64,000 nucleotides of DNA from Planctomycetota bacterium (GTDB lineage Bacteria; Planctomycetota; B15-G4), in assembly GCA_029245865.1 (NCBI GenBank), contig JAQWOM010000038.1, forward strand, positions 1 to 64,000, in the 5' to 3' direction. A program made the position numbers and the translations under genes. Positions 1 to 7,983 of this stretch are shown piece by piece. The notes below the pieces were generated by a model that was not told where the DNA came from, searched no databases, and saw only the letters and a list, made by a program, of their open reading frames with translations. Position 1 is the stretch's first letter, and each line of letters begins with the position of its first letter.

Positions 1-1
1 T

Positions 2-355
2 TTGCCCTATTCGAATGAGCTCTGGATGATTGCGTATGGAGACATCGCCCGTATCTATTCGTTGGATTTGAAGACCGAAACGATCGCTCTGCTGTATGCG
101 TCAGATGCATCGGGGATGAGCGAGCTTGCCGGCGTGAGGGCATTCGCGGTTGGCAAGCACCCGACTTCGGGTTTCGTCGTGATGGCGAGCAAGCGCAGGC
201 CATGGAAATCAATGTTCCTTAATCCTGACTCGGCGATGTTCGTGGCGATTGATGAGGATTGCGACGGTGTCGTGGACTCTGTCTTGTTTGATGCGGTGAG
301 CAACTATCAGGTCTTGTTCCCGTCGCCCTGGGATCTCACTTACACTGCACGCTGA
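2..355 (+). CDS. Hypothetical protein, 5'-truncated by window edge
   Basis: This is the last ~117 codons of an open frame that enters from outside the window, so the true start is not visible. I recognise no family. A stretch of the form AIDEDCDGVVDSV resembles the D-x-D-x-D-G calcium-binding or thrombospondin type-3-like loops common in planctomycete secreted proteins, and the rest alternates short beta-like strands (YGDIARIYSLDL, GFVVMASK). It may be the end of a beta-propeller or exported surface protein. Function unknown. Confidence 0.55.
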   Translation: MPYSNELWMIAYGDIARIYSLDLKTETIALLYASDASGMSELAGVRAFAVGKHPTSGFVVMASKRRPWKSMFLNPDSAMFVAIDEDCDGVVDSVLFDAVSNYQVLFPSPWDLTYTAR

Positions 356-378
356 CGCGCCGGCCTGTGGCGCATGTT

Positions 379-549
379 TCACTCGAGACTTTCCATGAGA
401 TGAAATAGCCCTTGGATTGCATCGGCCGCCCTGGTCGTCTGCTTGTCTTCATACACAGCAGCACAGACGCCTTTGCCCTCTGTGAGGTAGAGACATATAT
501 GATGCCTAGAATCCGTGGAGATCGATGCCCATGACTGCCCTCGACACGC
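379..549 (-). pseudogene. Possible remnant of a protein C-terminus on the minus strand
   Basis: On the minus strand, from just after a TGA at 552-550 to a stop at 381-379, an open frame of about 57 codons ends in a well-mixed, protein-like sequence (LTEGKGVCAAVYEDKQTT, then DAIQGLFHLMESLE before the stop). There is no start codon in frame. A second minus-strand frame entering from upstream stops within the same stretch, so this could be a decayed gene tail whose upstream part was shifted or lost. I cannot name the family, and it may be chance. Confidence 0.22.
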
Positions 550-755
550 TCAAAACCTTCCTGGGGCGAATCCGTTGGAAGCGCTTCGTGTTCTTCGCAG
601 TGTTCCTGGCGGTGTACGCCCGCAGCATCACGATGTTGCAGCACAACCCAGCGATCTGGGCCGAGTGGATCGTCGGGACGCTCGCTCTGATACCGGGCGT
701 CTTGATGGCCTTCTTGCTCTTCGGTGTGGTTGGACCTGTGAAGGAGAGGGACTGA
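525..755 (+). CDS. Small membrane protein with two TM segments
   Basis: A 76-residue protein. It has a short basic N-terminus (KTFLGRIRWKR), then two hydrophobic helices (about residues 21-36 and 46-68) separated by a short polar loop, and ends KERD. A GTGGAG motif at 515-520 sits 4 nt before the first ATG and 10 nt before a second ATG at 531, which would be the better spaced start. No conserved family recognised. Its neighbours are other orphan membrane proteins, so context gives no function. Confidence 0.5.
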   Translation: MPMTALDTLKTFLGRIRWKRFVFFAVFLAVYARSITMLQHNPAIWAEWIVGTLALIPGVLMAFLLFGVVGPVKERD

Positions 756-879
756 CCGCGCACCCCTGAGTCGGCTGCGATCAGGGAGGCGAGTCCGCCC
801 CGGAGACCTGACGTCCTGGGCCGAAACAAACCCTACGACCCCGGGTTCCGTTCCATGAGGCCCGACCCACCCATGCGGT

Positions 880-1353
880 TTGCGTAGAGAGGTTGTAGCT
901 ACGACACCATCAAGGCGGACTAACGCAGAGGACTGTCTTCGCGCTCGATACAGCCCGCGGACGATCTGGATCTTCGACTGGGCAAGCGCGGCACTGATGG
1001 CCGTCTGCCTCTGGATAGGCATGCTCCAGGCCCGGGGGGAAGATCGCGGGTGGATCACGTCCTATGGGGGAGACGTCCTCTCGCCGCTGTTCTTGCAGTG
1101 GATGTTTCGTCGAACGCTGTTCGCTTGCCACCGTTGGGGAGCGGAGATCGCAACTGTTTGCGTGCTTGTGGCGTGCTTCGCGTGGGAGTGGGCTCAGATC
1201 TACCCACTCAGCGGGACGGCATTGAATTTTGTCAGTGGGACGTTCGACCCCTACGACCTGCTGGCCTATTCGGCTGCGCTGGCGACCGGCTATGCGCTTG
1301 AACGAGCTGCGCGAAGGAAAACGACTGAGCCCAGCTGTTCGCTCGAGGACTAG
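880..1353 (+). CDS. Small integral membrane protein, VanZ/DUF2809-like pattern
   Basis: A 157-residue open frame beginning at a TTG with no visible ribosome binding site; an in-frame ATG lies at 997, but starting there would remove part of the first helix. It shows about three to four hydrophobic stretches. The C-terminal pattern W-E-W-A-Q, then G-T-F-D-P-Y-D-L-L-A-Y and a last helix, resembles the 'ELxQ ... FDxxDxxAN' layout of VanZ-like and DUF2809 membrane proteins. That is pattern similarity only. Its stop codon overlaps the convergent hydrolase gene. Confidence 0.5.
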   Translation: MRREVVATTPSRRTNAEDCLRARYSPRTIWIFDWASAALMAVCLWIGMLQARGEDRGWITSYGGDVLSPLFLQWMFRRTLFACHRWGAEIATVCVLVACFAWEWAQIYPLSGTALNFVSGTFDPYDLLAYSAALATGYALERAARRKTTEPSCSLED

Positions 1354-1384
1354 TTGCTTTCGCTGAGTGAACCCGCCGCCCAGT
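1336..1384. repeat. 49-bp imperfect direct repeat, copy A
   Basis: Matches 2558-2606 at 45 of 49 positions in the same orientation. On the minus strand both copies encode the same protein ending, W-(A/V)-A-G-S-L-S-E-S-N followed by TAG. Copy A forms the very end of the alpha/beta hydrolase gene. Confidence 0.85.
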
Positions 1385-2462
1385 TGTAAGTGCCCGAGGC
1401 GCTGCGGTTCTGCCCGCCGCTGACCGAGGACTGGAAACCGGCCCCGTCGAGCCTGCGACGACCTACCTGCACGGATGTGCAGTCTTCCAGGACATCATTG
1501 CGGTCGCCGTCCGGCTCACGCTCTGCTTCAGCGCGCTGTTCCTCGTTCTGAGACTGGTCAGGAGATTCAGCGGGCGTGTACTCTTGAAAGCCAACTCCGT
1601 TCCATGTCCGCAATCGTTCAGCTGATTGCACCGCGCGACACGCTTCCCGGATGCTCGCCACAACGACCTCGGGTCGCTCAAGCTGTATGTAGTGCCCGAC
1701 GCCCATGACGGGAATGATCTGAGCATCTGACTGTTTTGAAGGGAACGCCTCTTTTAGTTCTTGCATGAGCGCAAGCCCGTCCGGTGTGGTCGTAATCCAC
1801 GAAGATTCTGTAGAGGGCTGACGGGCACAAAGTGAGATTGTTGGCACGTCTGGAATCTTGTCGGCAAGTGGTAGTACTCCATCTTGCAGTAATGTTCGTA
1901 TGGCAAGCCACTCAGCATGAACGGCATTTGCAGACGCATCATAGGCATTGTCGAGCTCTCGCAGCTCAAGAGCCCACTGATCTGGATACCTCTGACTAAA
2001 CTCAACTCCCATCTGCTCCGGCGTCGCATCCACTAGGACCAACGCACCGACCTTCTCTGGATATAGTGCCGCATAGGTTCGAATGTAGAGTCCACCCGTT
2101 GAGTGTCCTACTAAGACGAAGGGCCCTCGGGCATTTAAAGCCTCTAGGAGTGTATTTAGCTCCTTGGCAAGAGCTACTGGAGTGCGCGGATCCGAACTCG
2201 CGGCGGAGCTACCAAGTCCCGCTCTGTCGTAGGCGATCGTCTGCCCAAATGCCGCAACCTCGCGCTGCACTTTTTGCCAAACCTGGAGCCCGTCCCCGAG
2301 TCCGCTCTCTAGCACCACAACAGGACCATCCGTACCTGCCTCGCGCAGATGCACGGCTCGGCCCTGTACCGTCATTGTGAGGCCGTCATCCTGGGGTTGT
2401 AGCGCCATCGCAATGGCGAAGACTGCCGCCCTACTTCTTGATCCAACACTGATAAGCGACAC
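1350..2462 (-). CDS. Alpha/beta hydrolase, probably exported, with an appended repeat-derived C-terminus
   Basis: An alpha/beta-hydrolase fold enzyme of about 370 residues. The nucleophile elbow is G-H-S-T-G-G (Ser near 121 counting from the chosen start), and the catalytic His is in VGHYIQLERP (near 257). The N-terminus (SRSRAAVFAIAMALQ) looks like a signal peptide. A perfect AGGAGG lies at 2477-2472, directly abutting the GTG at 2471, so the GTG at 2462, nine bases from it, is the more credible start. The hydrolase domain should end near residue 285. It is followed by an acidic low-complexity stretch and about 30 residues of the form SSVSGGxNxSASG-WAAGSLSESN, which look like the end of a beta-roll surface protein and not like part of a hydrolase. 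Substrate unknown. Confidence 0.82.
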   Translation of the reverse strand: MSLISVGSRSRAAVFAIAMALQPQDDGLTMTVQGRAVHLREAGTDGPVVVLESGLGDGLQVWQKVQREVAAFGQTIAYDRAGLGSSAASSDPRTPVALAKELNTLLEALNARGPFVLVGHSTGGLYIRTYAALYPEKVGALVLVDATPEQMGVEFSQRYPDQWALELRELDNAYDASANAVHAEWLAIRTLLQDGVLPLADKIPDVPTISLCARQPSTESSWITTTPDGLALMQELKEAFPSKQSDAQIIPVMGVGHYIQLERPEVVVASIREACRAVQSAERLRTWNGVGFQEYTPAESPDQSQNEEQRAEAEREPDGDRNDVLEDCTSVQVGRRRLDGAGFQSSVSGGQNRSASGTYNWAAGSLSESN

Positions 2463-2477
2463 GGTGCTCACCTCCTA

Positions 2478-2492
2478 TAGCGCAACGCGCTA
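2478..2492 (-). promoter_or_regulatory. Perfect dyad TAGCGC-N3-GCGCTA upstream of hydrolase ribosome binding site
   Basis: Two 6-base arms with a 3-base spacer lie immediately upstream of the AGGAGG ribosome binding site of the hydrolase gene. In RNA this would be a small hairpin next to the site; in DNA it could be an operator. No data distinguish these. Confidence 0.35.
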
Positions 2493-2557
2493 GCGTACCA
2501 GAGGGCAGGCGGTCGGACAGAGTTCGCCCGTCGTGTCCCATCGTCATGCCGCGCGTC

Positions 2558-2606
2558 TGTTCGCTCGCGGGCTAGTTGCTTTCGCTGAGTGAACCCGCGA
2601 CCCAGT
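2558..2606. repeat. 49-bp imperfect direct repeat, copy B
   Basis: The second copy of the element at 1336-1384 (four mismatches, same orientation). Together they bracket the alpha/beta hydrolase gene. On the minus strand it encodes the end of the decayed fragment at 2572-2703. Confidence 0.85.
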
Positions 2607-2703
2607 CAACGTTCCCCAATGCCGCGCGGCCGCCGCCCGGCGTGCTGATGGTGGATCGCAAGCCCGACGACGGAAACACCTTAGACGGGATGATGGGTGC
2701 CGT
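2572..2703 (-). pseudogene. C-terminal remnant of an SVSGG/AGSLSESN-type surface protein
   Basis: A minus-strand frame of about 44 codons, open from a TGA at 2706-2704 to a TAG at 2574-2572, with no start codon. Its last 30 residues (SGLRSTISTPGGG, then GNVDWVAGSLSESN) align with the last 30 residues of the neighbouring hydrolase gene. The GG-N-SASG spacing recalls YadA/Hep_Hag-type beta-roll repeats. It is best read as a leftover protein tail. Confidence 0.45.
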
Positions 2704-2708
2704 TCATG

Positions 2709-3956
2709 TCAGATCTGAGCGTGGACGTCCGCCCTGTACTCCTCCAGCACCTGGCGCAGGATCGCTACGTCGCTCTCGAAGGTCTCGGGTAAGAGGGGGC
2801 CGAAGGAGAAGCGGAACCAGGACTCGTAAGGGGAGATGTACTCCGGGTCTTTCGCGTGCGGACGGGCCATGTCGCAGTCGATGCCGGCGAGGATGGCGGC
2901 GCCGTGCTTGAAGAGGCGGCGGTTCAGCTCGGCCGCTTTCATGCCGTCAGGCAATCGCATCCAGTGATAGAAGCCGCCGTCGCCGGTGGCGACGCGGAGC
3001 CCCATCTCTTCGAAGGCCGCGCCGTAGCGCTCGCGCTGCATGCCGTAGTGTCTCACCACGGCCTGCCGTGCCTGTGCCACGCGTCCAGGCTTGAGCAACT
3101 CGACGGCGTAGAGCTGAGAGGGGTGGCTCACGCCGCCCATGCCGAAGCTCGAGTAGTTGGCGAGCACCTCGACGTTGTGCTTGCTGGCGATGATCCAGCC
3201 GATGCGGATGCCAGGGCACTGGAGACCTTTGGTGCAGGCACCGGCCAGAAACACGTTGCTGTTGTCGAGGTCCTTGACGTAGCGGATGCCGCTGACGCCC
3301 TGGGAGTGGTGGAACATCTCATAGGCCTCGTCGAGCAGGATGCCGTTCTTCGACTGCTCGGCCATCGAGATGAGCTCCTCGAGCTCGGCATCTGCCCGCG
3401 TGTGCCCGGTCGGGTTGCCCGGGTTGGAGATGATGGGCAAGAGGTGCGCCTTGGCGTTGAGGCCAGTGCGGTCAAAGTAGTCCGCGTTGGATGGGTGGAA
3501 GCCGTTCTCTTCGTTCGAGGTGACGACCCGCCAGTGGGCCCCCGTCTGCGTCATGATGTCGAGGTAGGCCGGCCACTCGGCATTCGCGATCCGCACCTCG
3601 ACGTGCTCCTTCAAGAAGGCGAGCACGGAAAAGATGCCAGGTCGGCCGCCTGCGAAGACCATCACGTTTTCCGGCGTGATGTTCGAGCCGTAGAAGTCGT
3701 TGTAGTGGCCCGCGATCGCCTCTCGGAGGAGGGGGTGCCCCCAGGCCTTCGGATAGAAGCGGTCCTCCCAGCTCACGTCGACTTGATCGGGCAGCGGCGG
3801 GCCGCCCTCGAGCTGCGTCGTCAGCGGGAAGCCCTGGGACCAGGGGTGCGTGCCCTCGGTCCCCATGAACTGACCGAAGCTATCCCGGAAGGCGTACAGG
3901 GTCTCGTAGATGCCCATCGGCGGGCAGCTGTCCGATAGAAAGGAGGCTCGATTCAT
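2709..3956 (-). CDS. PLP-dependent aminotransferase class I/II
   Basis: A fold-type I PLP enzyme of about 415 residues that transfers an amino group between an amino acid and a 2-oxo acid. Landmarks in order: S-N-P-G-N-P-T-G at about 178-185, D-E-A-Y near 209-212 (the Asp that contacts the pyridine nitrogen), the Schiff-base Lys near 243 in ACTKGLQ, and an Arg-rich GIRIGW just after. The frame stays open back to 4127, but that part overlaps the tRNA-Ala gene on the same strand, so the gene must start later. ATG at 3956 is chosen; ATG at 3917 (MGIYETL) is an alternative and neither has a clear ribosome binding site. Substrate specificity is not evident. Confidence 0.9.
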   Translation of the reverse strand: MNRASFLSDSCPPMGIYETLYAFRDSFGQFMGTEGTHPWSQGFPLTTQLEGGPPLPDQVDVSWEDRFYPKAWGHPLLREAIAGHYNDFYGSNITPENVMVFAGGRPGIFSVLAFLKEHVEVRIANAEWPAYLDIMTQTGAHWRVVTSNEENGFHPSNADYFDRTGLNAKAHLLPIISNPGNPTGHTRADAELEELISMAEQSKNGILLDEAYEMFHHSQGVSGIRYVKDLDNSNVFLAGACTKGLQCPGIRIGWIIASKHNVEVLANYSSFGMGGVSHPSQLYAVELLKPGRVAQARQAVVRHYGMQRERYGAAFEEMGLRVATGDGGFYHWMRLPDGMKAAELNRRLFKHGAAILAGIDCDMARPHAKDPEYISPYESWFRFSFGPLLPETFESDVAILRQVLEEYRADVHAQI

Positions 3957-4029
3957 GAGGGGTGGGTGAGGGGTGGCGGTGCCGTGTGCCAGCGAGGTGT
4001 CCCTCTCTCGGAGACCTCGAAGGGACGGA

Positions 4030-4105
4030 TGGTGGATCGCAGGGGAGTTGAACCCCTGACCTCCTGATTGCGAACCAGGCGCTCTACCAACTGAGCTAGC
4101 GACCC
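4030..4105 (-). tRNA. tRNA-Ala (anticodon CGC)
   Basis: A full cloverleaf folds on the minus strand: a 7-bp acceptor stem GGGTCGC/GCGATCC, a D arm GCTC...GAGC, an anticodon stem CCTGG/TCAGG with loop TTCGCAA (anticodon CGC, reads GCG), a T arm AGGGG-TTCAACT-CCCCT, and an encoded CCA end at 4033-4030. The third acceptor pair is G3.U70, the classic alanine identity element, which supports the anticodon assignment. Confidence 0.96.
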
Positions 4106-4148
4106 ACGAGCGAGGAAGTGTAGGCACCGGGCCGGGCGCAGGTCAACG

Positions 4149-4167
4149 ACGGGCGAGGGGTGCCCGT
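4149..4167. terminator. Inverted repeat after the RND permease gene
   Basis: Perfect 6-bp arms ACGGGC and GCCCGT around a 7-base loop, 19-37 bases beyond the stop of the minus-strand RND permease gene and before the tRNA. There is no proper T-tract on the minus strand, so if it ends transcription it is not a classic intrinsic terminator. Confidence 0.3.
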
Positions 4168-4185
4168 TTGCTCGCGCCGATCTGC

Positions 4186-7100
4186 TCAGACCGTCGGGGG
4201 CTGTTCCGTGAGCGGGGCATCGCCGCCGCGTTTCATACGCTCGAGCAATCCTTCGACGAGCGTGTAGGCGCACGGAATCACCACCAAGGTGAGCAAGGTG
4301 GCACAACTCAATCCCGCCACCACCGTGATCGCCATGGGAGCACGCAACTCGGTGCCCTCTCCAGCCGTGATGGGCAGTAGCCCCGTCAGAGGCAGCAGAC
4401 CCAGAACCGTCGTCATGGTGGTCATGAGAATCGGACGCAGGCGCATTTCACAGGCATGCCTGACGGCTTCGATGAGCGGCAAACCGTCGAGACGCCTTCG
4501 TCGGTTGATGGCATCTATGAGCACGATGGCGTTGTTGACCACGATACCGGCCAAGATGATCGCTCCGATGAACACGACAACCGAGAGCGGGATGTCCAGG
4601 AATGCCAGCGCTGCAATGGCCCCAACCATCGCAAGCGGAACAGTCACCAGAATAATGAGCGGCTGAAGGAGGCTCTCGAAGATGGAAGCCATGACGACGT
4701 AGACAAGAAAGACGGCCAGCAGCAATGCCTGCGTCATCTGCCCCAGCGCACCCGTCATCTCGCGGCTTTGCCCACCCTGCTCGATGATCAGATCACTCTC
4801 GCGCTCGATTCGCTTGATGCGCCGGTCGATCTCCTCGCTCGCACTGCCCACGTCGAAGCCTGAGAGAGAAGCGCTCACGATCGCTGCTCGCTGACCCCAC
4901 AGGCGCCGGATCTCGCGCGGGCCCTCACGGACACGACTTGTGCTCAGCGTCGACAAGGGCTCCGAGGCCTCACTCGTCGGATTGACCGGGAGGGCCAGGA
5001 GATCGTCCAGCGACTGCAGGCTCTCCTTCGGGACCTGAACAAGCACGTCGAGCTTGCGCTCGTCGTCCGAAAAACGCGTGGCCACTCGCCCCTTCACCAT
5101 GTCGGCAACCGTGTCCGCAAGCTGCCGTGAGTCCAGGTTGTAGCGTGAGAGCAAATCCCGGTCGAAACTCAGCATGACTTCGGGACTGCCAGGCTGCACG
5201 CTGCTGCGAACATCGCGGAGGCCAGGAATTTCGGAAAGAGATTCCGTGACCAACTCGGCCACGCGGCCCAGTTCGCGTAGGTTGTCTCCTTTGATCTCGA
5301 TGACAACCGGAGTGCGAATCGAAAAGAGTGTCGGACGCTCGAAGCGCATGTCGCGCAACTCGGGAAGGGTCGCAAGGACTCCGCGGAGCGACGCCATCAC
5401 GGCTTCTTCGGTTGCTTCCATGTTTTTCGTGGGGTGCAAACCGATGGCCAGGCGCGCGGTGTGCTCGCCTTCGTCAGGCTGGCTGATCTCGTCGCGGGGT
5501 ATGCCGACGGTCGTAGAGACCCAGGCCACGCGTTCGTCTTCGCGGAGCGATTGCTCGGCCAGTCGTGCCACGGCGTCCGTTGCCTCGAGCGGAGCACCGA
5601 CCGGGAGCGAGAGCCGAGCGATGATCTCGCCTTGATGCACCTCGGGCAGCATCTCACTGCCCAGACCGCCGGCGGTCTGGATCATCCACCACATGAGCAG
5701 CGCCGCTGCGAGCAAAACACCTCCCATGGCTGACGTGGACGCCACGATCTTGCCGATGAGACGTGGATAGATCCGTTCGATGGGGTCGTAAACGAGACGG
5801 AACAGCACCGCGAACCACTTCAGAACCCAGCAGAAGGCCATGCCCAGAGCACCCACGACCACAAGAACGCCCGCGGCAAGGGTGAGGCCTGTGACCAACA
5901 GGCGCCCCAGCAGTTCCACGGCGATGTGGATCAGTGAGCCGAGAGCTTGAATCAAACCCAGCAGAAGTTCCGGGACGAGCAAGAGTGCACGACGGGTCGC
6001 TGACCATGCGGCTCGGCGAGCCTTGTGTGCAGCCCTCAGCCGACTGGCCGCCGCGAGAAAGGTAGGGCGGCGCGTCATCAACTCCCAGCCGCCCTTGAAG
6101 GGTGCCGCGAGAGAGAATGTTTTGCCCTCAAACGAGCCGCCGCGCGAAGCAAGCATGGGAACCAGGAACAGCGCCACAATCAGTGAGACCAGCAGACTGG
6201 CCACGACAGTGAAGGCCTGGTCTCGGAAAACCTGGCCAGCGATGCCTTCGACGAACACGATGGGCGCAAACACCGCCACGGTGGTGAGTGTCGAAGCGGT
6301 GGCCGCTCCGGCCACTTCGCGGGTTCCGTTGACCGCGGCGTCGATGGGGCCGTCGCCCAGCTCGCGCCGACGGGCGATGGATTCGAGAATGACGATGGCG
6401 TTGTCCACCACCATGCCAATGCCCAGCGCGAGCCCACCCAAAGACATGACATTGAGCGAAGTGCCCGACAAATACAGAGGCGCAAAAGTGACAACGACGC
6501 TGACTGGAATGGCGATCGCAATGATGAGCGTGGTGCCGACTCTCCCCAGGAACAAGAACAACACGACGACAGCCAGCAGCGCTCCCCACTTGCCCGCGTC
6601 TTTCACCTCGTTCAGGGCCGCCTCGATGAAACGCGACTGATCGGACAAGAGTCGCACGCGTACATCTGCGGGCAGGTCCGCCGCGAGGTATTCGAAGGCT
6701 TCTTCTCTGGCAGATTGCGCGGCCTCGATGGCTTTCATGCGCTTGGTTGTCGCAGCATCGAGCACCTTCTGTTCTGCTACGGTCAGGCGTGCTGCCTCGC
6801 TGAGTGGCGCAGCCTCGGACTCGGTAAGCGATGCGTCTGATTCACGATCCATGGGTGGGTCGCCACCCCGCATCGCACCCATGTTTGCTTGCTCTCGGTC
6901 GCGGCGGGCCTTCTGTACCCGAGCGATGGAGGCCGCGAGTTCGGGATCCGCGTCGGCCTCGGCGTCCAAGGCGTTGCGCAACTCGTTGGGATCTTTGACC
7001 GCGCCGGCCTTCAGTTTTTGCACCCAGCTCCGCTGGCCAGCGGTTCCAAACACAGCAGTGCGCACTCGTTTCGCTAACTCGACAATGTTCGCGTCAGCTT

Positions 7101-7983
7101 CCTTGAAAACCTGCAACTCAACCGACTCCTGCTCACCAATGCGCGTGATGACATCACGCTCTTTGGGCGTGCGCTGGACGTCTGCAATGTTCGAGAGGCG
7201 GACGATGGAGTCGCCATCACGAAAGAGGATGGTGCGTCCGATCTCTTCCGGCGTGAGGTATTCGTTGAGAATGCGGACCAGATATTCGGTCTCGCCTTCC
7301 AGCACCGTGCCGCTGGCCATGTTGACGTTTTCGGCAGCCAGTCGAGCAGCCACGTCAGCAGGGCGGAGGTTGTAGGTCGACATCCGGCTGGGGTCGAGCC
7401 GAACCTGTATCTCGTCTTCGAGGCCGCCGCGGACGCGCACGGCGGCAACACCTTCAACAGTGCCTACGGCAAGAGCAAGGCGGTCCTCTGCGAGCTTGCG
7501 CAACTCCACGAGGTTGCTGCCGCCCGTGAGTCCGATGACAAGGATGGGGTCGAGCGTCGGGTCGTAACGCAGGATGATGGGGGTGCCCACCTCCAGCGGG
7601 AGGATCGCCCGGTCGAGTCGCTCACGAATGTCCTGAATCGAGAAGGTGAGCTGGGTACCCCAGGTGAACTCGAGCGTCACGTCCGCAAGACCCGCGCGCG
7701 AAATGCTGGAGATGCTCTCCAGGCCGCCCAGAACACTCAGTGCTTCGTGGAGTCTTTCCGTGACGCGCTCTTCGACATCTTCGGGGGCTGCACCTGGATA
7801 CTCGGCACGCACCGTGACGCGCGGGTAGTTGATGTCCGGCAGCAGATTGAGCGGGAGTTTCTGAAGCGAAACCCAGCCGAAGGTCACCAGCGTGACGAAG
7901 GCCATGGTCACGGCAACGGGCCGTGAGGTGGTCAGTCGAAAGACTCCTCCGGCGCGCGAGGCACCGTCGGTGTCCGCCGTCAA
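4186..7983 (-). CDS. RND-family efflux permease (AcrB/CusA-like)
   Basis: Inner-membrane proton-driven pump subunit of about 1265 residues that would work with the adaptor encoded just upstream. The family N-terminus (first TM helix, then LNLLPDINYPRVTV and PGAAPEDVEE) and the central TM blocks with G-x-V-V-D-N-A-I-V-I-L-E and the second-half G-I-V-V-N-N-A-I-V-L-I-D are clear. It is roughly 200 residues longer than AcrB. One extra piece (about residues 315-430) is hydrophilic, Ala/Glu-rich and probably coiled coil; another (about 640-730) is hydrophobic and follows the first TM half. TTG at 7983 overlaps the adaptor stop (TTGA), implying translational coupling. Confidence 0.95.
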   Translation of the reverse strand: MTADTDGASRAGGVFRLTTSRPVAVTMAFVTLVTFGWVSLQKLPLNLLPDINYPRVTVRAEYPGAAPEDVEERVTERLHEALSVLGGLESISSISRAGLADVTLEFTWGTQLTFSIQDIRERLDRAILPLEVGTPIILRYDPTLDPILVIGLTGGSNLVELRKLAEDRLALAVGTVEGVAAVRVRGGLEDEIQVRLDPSRMSTYNLRPADVAARLAAENVNMASGTVLEGETEYLVRILNEYLTPEEIGRTILFRDGDSIVRLSNIADVQRTPKERDVITRIGEQESVELQVFKEADANIVELAKRVRTAVFGTAGQRSWVQKLKAGAVKDPNELRNALDAEADADPELAASIARVQKARRDREQANMGAMRGGDPPMDRESDASLTESEAAPLSEAARLTVAEQKVLDAATTKRMKAIEAAQSAREEAFEYLAADLPADVRVRLLSDQSRFIEAALNEVKDAGKWGALLAVVVLFLFLGRVGTTLIIAIAIPVSVVVTFAPLYLSGTSLNVMSLGGLALGIGMVVDNAIVILESIARRRELGDGPIDAAVNGTREVAGAATASTLTTVAVFAPIVFVEGIAGQVFRDQAFTVVASLLVSLIVALFLVPMLASRGGSFEGKTFSLAAPFKGGWELMTRRPTFLAAASRLRAAHKARRAAWSATRRALLLVPELLLGLIQALGSLIHIAVELLGRLLVTGLTLAAGVLVVVGALGMAFCWVLKWFAVLFRLVYDPIERIYPRLIGKIVASTSAMGGVLLAAALLMWWMIQTAGGLGSEMLPEVHQGEIIARLSLPVGAPLEATDAVARLAEQSLREDERVAWVSTTVGIPRDEISQPDEGEHTARLAIGLHPTKNMEATEEAVMASLRGVLATLPELRDMRFERPTLFSIRTPVVIEIKGDNLRELGRVAELVTESLSEIPGLRDVRSSVQPGSPEVMLSFDRDLLSRYNLDSRQLADTVADMVKGRVATRFSDDERKLDVLVQVPKESLQSLDDLLALPVNPTSEASEPLSTLSTSRVREGPREIRRLWGQRAAIVSASLSGFDVGSASEEIDRRIKRIERESDLIIEQGGQSREMTGALGQMTQALLLAVFLVYVVMASIFESLLQPLIILVTVPLAMVGAIAALAFLDIPLSVVVFIGAIILAGIVVNNAIVLIDAINRRRRLDGLPLIEAVRHACEMRLRPILMTTMTTVLGLLPLTGLLPITAGEGTELRAPMAITVVAGLSCATLLTLVVIPCAYTLVEGLLERMKRGGDAPLTEQPPTV

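Noticed and set aside
1336-2606. Insertion sequence or integron cassette around the alpha/beta hydrolase
   Set aside because: No transposase, integrase, terminal inverted repeats or target duplication; the repeat is explained by two related protein-coding tails.
2856-3938. 360-codon plus-strand frame opposite the aminotransferase
   Set aside because: Val/Ala/Asp/His-rich antisense frame; the aminotransferase motifs on the minus strand are unambiguous.
3957-4127. N-terminal extension of the aminotransferase
   Set aside because: It would place coding sequence across the tRNA-Ala gene on the same strand and has no aminotransferase similarity.
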